A stretch of DNA of 16,348 nt from Flavobacteriaceae bacterium. Lineage in GTDB: Bacteria; Bacteroidota; Bacteroidia; Flavobacteriales; Flavobacteriaceae. Shown one piece after another: positions 15,001-16,348 of this stretch; position 1 is the stretch's first letter; each line of letters begins with the position of its first letter. A program made the translations under genes and the position numbers. The notes under the pieces are model-generated. The model saw only the letters and a list, made by a program, of their open reading frames with translations, was not told the DNA's origin and ran no database searches. The stretch spans positions 1-16,348 of the forward strand of contig CATEMS010000080.1 in NCBI GenBank assembly GCA_949507465.1, given 5' to 3'.

Positions 15001-16348
15001 CTTTTTAGAGAATGAAACCAAGGTTTGATTTACCCTATTTTCATCCTCTTGATTATGCCGCATGATTTCTAAATAAAAATCAGATCCAAAGGCCTCTTTC
15101 CACCACAATAGTGCCTGTTCAGCTTGTTTTTCTCCTACATTTAATATCTTACTGGAAACCTCGCCATACATGCCTCCAGAGAGCACCATCAGGTCCTCTT
15201 TGTATTTTAATATTACCTCCCGGTCTATTCTTGGCACATAGTAAAACCCATCAATGTATGAGATGCTTGACATTTTAGCCAGGTTGTGATATCCTTTTTT
15301 GTTTTTTGCAATGAGTATGATTTGGTACCCATTATCCTTGTGTGTTTTGTCTTTATGATTGGCACAAACAAAAAACTCACATCCTACAACTGCCTTTAAA
15401 TAGGTTGGCTTAATAGGTTTTTCTGGAACAACTCCGTCAAAATCTGAAGCAGTATCGTCTATGGCATGGTATGCCTCCATCGCTTTTTCATACGCTGCTT
15501 TTAAGGATCTGTTGTGATTATTTACCGCACGTGTAAAATGAAAAGCCCCCATCATATTACCTGTATCTGTAATAGCTACCGCAGGTTGGTTGTCTGCAAC
15601 TGCTGCCTCCACCAGATCTTGTGTGCTTGAGGTAGATTGCAAAATAGAGTACTGAGAGTGATTGTGAAGGTGTGCAAAAGGAGCCTGTTGTAGTACAGCA
15701 ATATTTTCCTTAATTTCTTTTGAGGAGAACTCCTCTGTGACCTTTGATGCCTCCAGGCGTTTTTTAATTTTCTCTGAAGCCTTCTTAAGATTGATATGCT
15801 TTAACCCAATAAGGGATATGGGTTGTGGATTTTCTTCTGAAAAATTCTTGAAGTAATCTGGTGGGCAATCCAGCTCCTCTTGGGTAAATAATTGACGACG
15901 AATCAGTTCTAAAAAACATCGTGTGGTTGCCTCCACATCTGCAGTGGCATTATGTGCCTGAGCAAATGGTTTTTTAAATAAAAATTGGTGCAATTCTGTG
16001 AGGGTTGGTAATTTAAACTTTCCACCTCTACCCCCAGGTATTTGACACATTTGTGCTGTAGTCTCAGAACAGGTATCCAAAAGGGGCATACTAGGTAAGG
16101 GGTTTTCCATGCCAAGGCGCAAAAACTCTGCTCCCATAATGTTGAGATCAAAGGTTACGTTTTGACCAACAATAAATGTGGTTTTGGAGAGCGCCTGTTG
16201 AAACTTTTCTATCATCAAAGGCAACTCAATCCCTTTTTCTTGGGCTAATTCTGTAGAGATTCCGTGGATTTTTTCTGCATCATAAGGTATGTTGTACCCC
16301 GTTGGCTTTAACAGATAATCCTGATGCTCTATAAGCCTTCCCATATGG
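12001..16348 (-). CDS. dnaE: DNA polymerase III alpha subunit with fused N-terminal DEDDh exonuclease (5' end outside window)
   Basis: The replicative polymerase catalytic subunit; 1447 residues are visible from an internal Met at 16342-16344 and the frame stays open to the edge (a His codon precedes it), so the true start lies beyond. Residue numbers count from that Met. Residues 1-150 are a DnaQ-like proofreading exonuclease with GQNVTFDLNIM (D66) and HNATAD (H131, D136); the first DxE motif must lie outside. A PHP domain covers about 220-480 (HLHNH at 225-229), but several metal-ligand positions are changed: TDTG instead of TDHG at 259-262, and NNTYY instead of NDVHY at 457-461. The polymerase core has GRGSAAGS, PDIDIDF with D679 and D681, and the third aspartate D845 in KMDFLGLKTL. 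Helix-hairpin-helix sequence is followed by a beta-clamp motif QVSLF (12718-12732) and an OB fold (LTFGGVVTDV). About 100 C-terminal residues were not assigned. Stop is TAA. Confidence 0.97.
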   Translation of the reverse strand, partial: HMGRLIEHQDYLLKPTGYNIPYDAEKIHGISTELAQEKGIELPLMIEKFQQALSKTTFIVGQNVTFDLNIMGAEFLRLGMENPLPSMPLLDTCSETTAQMCQIPGGRGGKFKLPTLTELHQFLFKKPFAQAHNATADVEATTRCFLELIRRQLFTQEELDCPPDYFKNFSEENPQPISLIGLKHINLKKASEKIKKRLEASKVTEEFSSKEIKENIAVLQQAPFAHLHNHSQYSILQSTSSTQDLVEAAVADNQPAVAITDTGNMMGAFHFTRAVNNHNRSLKAAYEKAMEAYHAIDDTASDFDGVVPEKPIKPTYLKAVVGCEFFVCANHKDKTHKDNGYQIILIAKNKKGYHNLAKMSSISYIDGFYYVPRIDREVILKYKEDLMVLSGGMYGEVSSKILNVGEKQAEQALLWWKEAFGSDFYLEIMRHNQEDENRVNQTLVSFSKKHQVPLIAANNTYYIDQKSANAHDILLCVKDGEKQATPIGRGRGYRYGLPNQEYYFKSQEAMKALFKDLPQAIASISELIEKVTPFSLQRDVLLPKFDIPEEFIDEKDQLDGGKRGENNFLKHLTFLGAKKRYPSLTGESDAHKKEAEAITERINFELDVIQKTGYPGYFLITEDFIREARNMNVSVGPGRGSAAGSVVAYCLWITNIDPIKYNLLFERFLNPDRVSMPDIDIDFDDEGRSKVMDYVIQKYGSNQVAQIITYGTMAAKSAIRDTARVLDLPLGDADRVAKLIPNMTKLNKIFGMDEKALRGTFRSDELPKVQELISLADGTDLTSQTIGQAKILEGSIRNTGIHACGVIITPSDITNFVPVSLAKDSDLYVTQFDNSVVENAGLLKMDFLGLKTLTLIKDTVKIVKHKHGVTLDPDSFPLDDQKTYELFQRGETVGIFQYESAGMQKYMKELKPTVFGDLIAMNALYRPGPLEYIPSFIRRKNGEEAIQYDLPAMEEYLDETYGITVYQEQVMLLSQKLADFSKGDADVLRKAMGKKQKAVLDKMKPRFIKNAVANGHDQEKLEKIWKDWEAFASYAFNKSHSTCYAWIAYQTAYLKAHYPAEYMAAVLSNNMRDIKQVTFFMEECKRMGLEILGPDVNESFYKFSVNDRGAVRFGMGAIKGVGANAVATIVENRKSGNYKSIFDFAKRIDLRAANKKAIENLVLGGGFDSFNNHRAQYMHEDADGITFFEKVLKYASRYQETQNSSQVSLFGETSEVQIPEPEVPPCEDWGTMKKLNFEKEVVGVYISGHPLDDFKVEMDTFTNCRVADFYSLEKHIGKELTFGGVVTDVQHRETKAGKGWAIFTVADFGESFDFKIFNEDYLKLRHFLVPNTIIHGKVYIKEGWINKDTGKRSDPRMQYNGMQLLHNVMDSQAKKITIQLPIEDLQDQTLLFLKQMIATHKGDKQLCFTIYEIQDKIKLNMPSRTHKVNICNEFLKELQDRQVKYQLN

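Noticed and set aside
1..16348. Mobile elements, CRISPR arrays, long direct repeats, integration scars at the two tRNA genes
   Set aside because: No transposase or integrase frame, no spaced repeats, and no duplicated tRNA 3' end was seen near either tRNA.

Overview
The window reads as chromosomal DNA of a member of the Bacteroidota, most likely a marine-type Flavobacteriaceae; the genus cannot be named from the sequence. The evidence is an AT-rich base composition, promoter elements of the Bacteroidetes type (TTTG, about 19 bp, then TAnnTTTG), no Shine-Dalgarno sequences before the genes, a GLPGLI-family secreted protein followed by an outer-membrane barrel with a CarboxypepD_reg-like domain, signal peptides ending near Ala-Gln or Ser-Gln, and a DnaE with a fused N-terminal proofreading exonuclease.

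Layout from left to right. (1) On the minus strand lies a large GT117/DUF2723 (TMEM260-like) membrane glycosyltransferase. Its frame is interrupted by a TAG at 58-60 while recognisable family-type C-terminal sequence continues to the window edge. (2) On the plus strand follow a tRNA-Gln with its own promoter and a strong terminator, then a three-gene unit: GLPGLI protein, outer-membrane beta-barrel protein and membrane-anchored SOUL-type heme-binding protein. (3) Convergent with this, everything to the right is on the minus strand: a GapN-like aldehyde dehydrogenase, tRNA-Asp with a near-ideal promoter, a DUF58 protein with a GTG start, a second-type ClpP, thioredoxin with a clear terminator, and dnaE. 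The beginning of dnaE lies beyond the right edge.

Most of the window is housekeeping: replication, redox, proteolysis, tRNAs and central carbon metabolism. The accessory part is the envelope unit at 3535-7856, where a small heme-binding-type protein is tightly coupled to a GLPGLI/outer-membrane pair. I see no mobile element, CRISPR array, phage gene or long repeat. No stretch without a gene exceeds about 250 bases. The points most worth a second look are the in-frame amber codon in the GT117 gene, the GLPGLI-barrel-SOUL unit, the displaced glutamate in the GapN-like enzyme, and the degenerate PHP domain in the exonuclease-fused DnaE.
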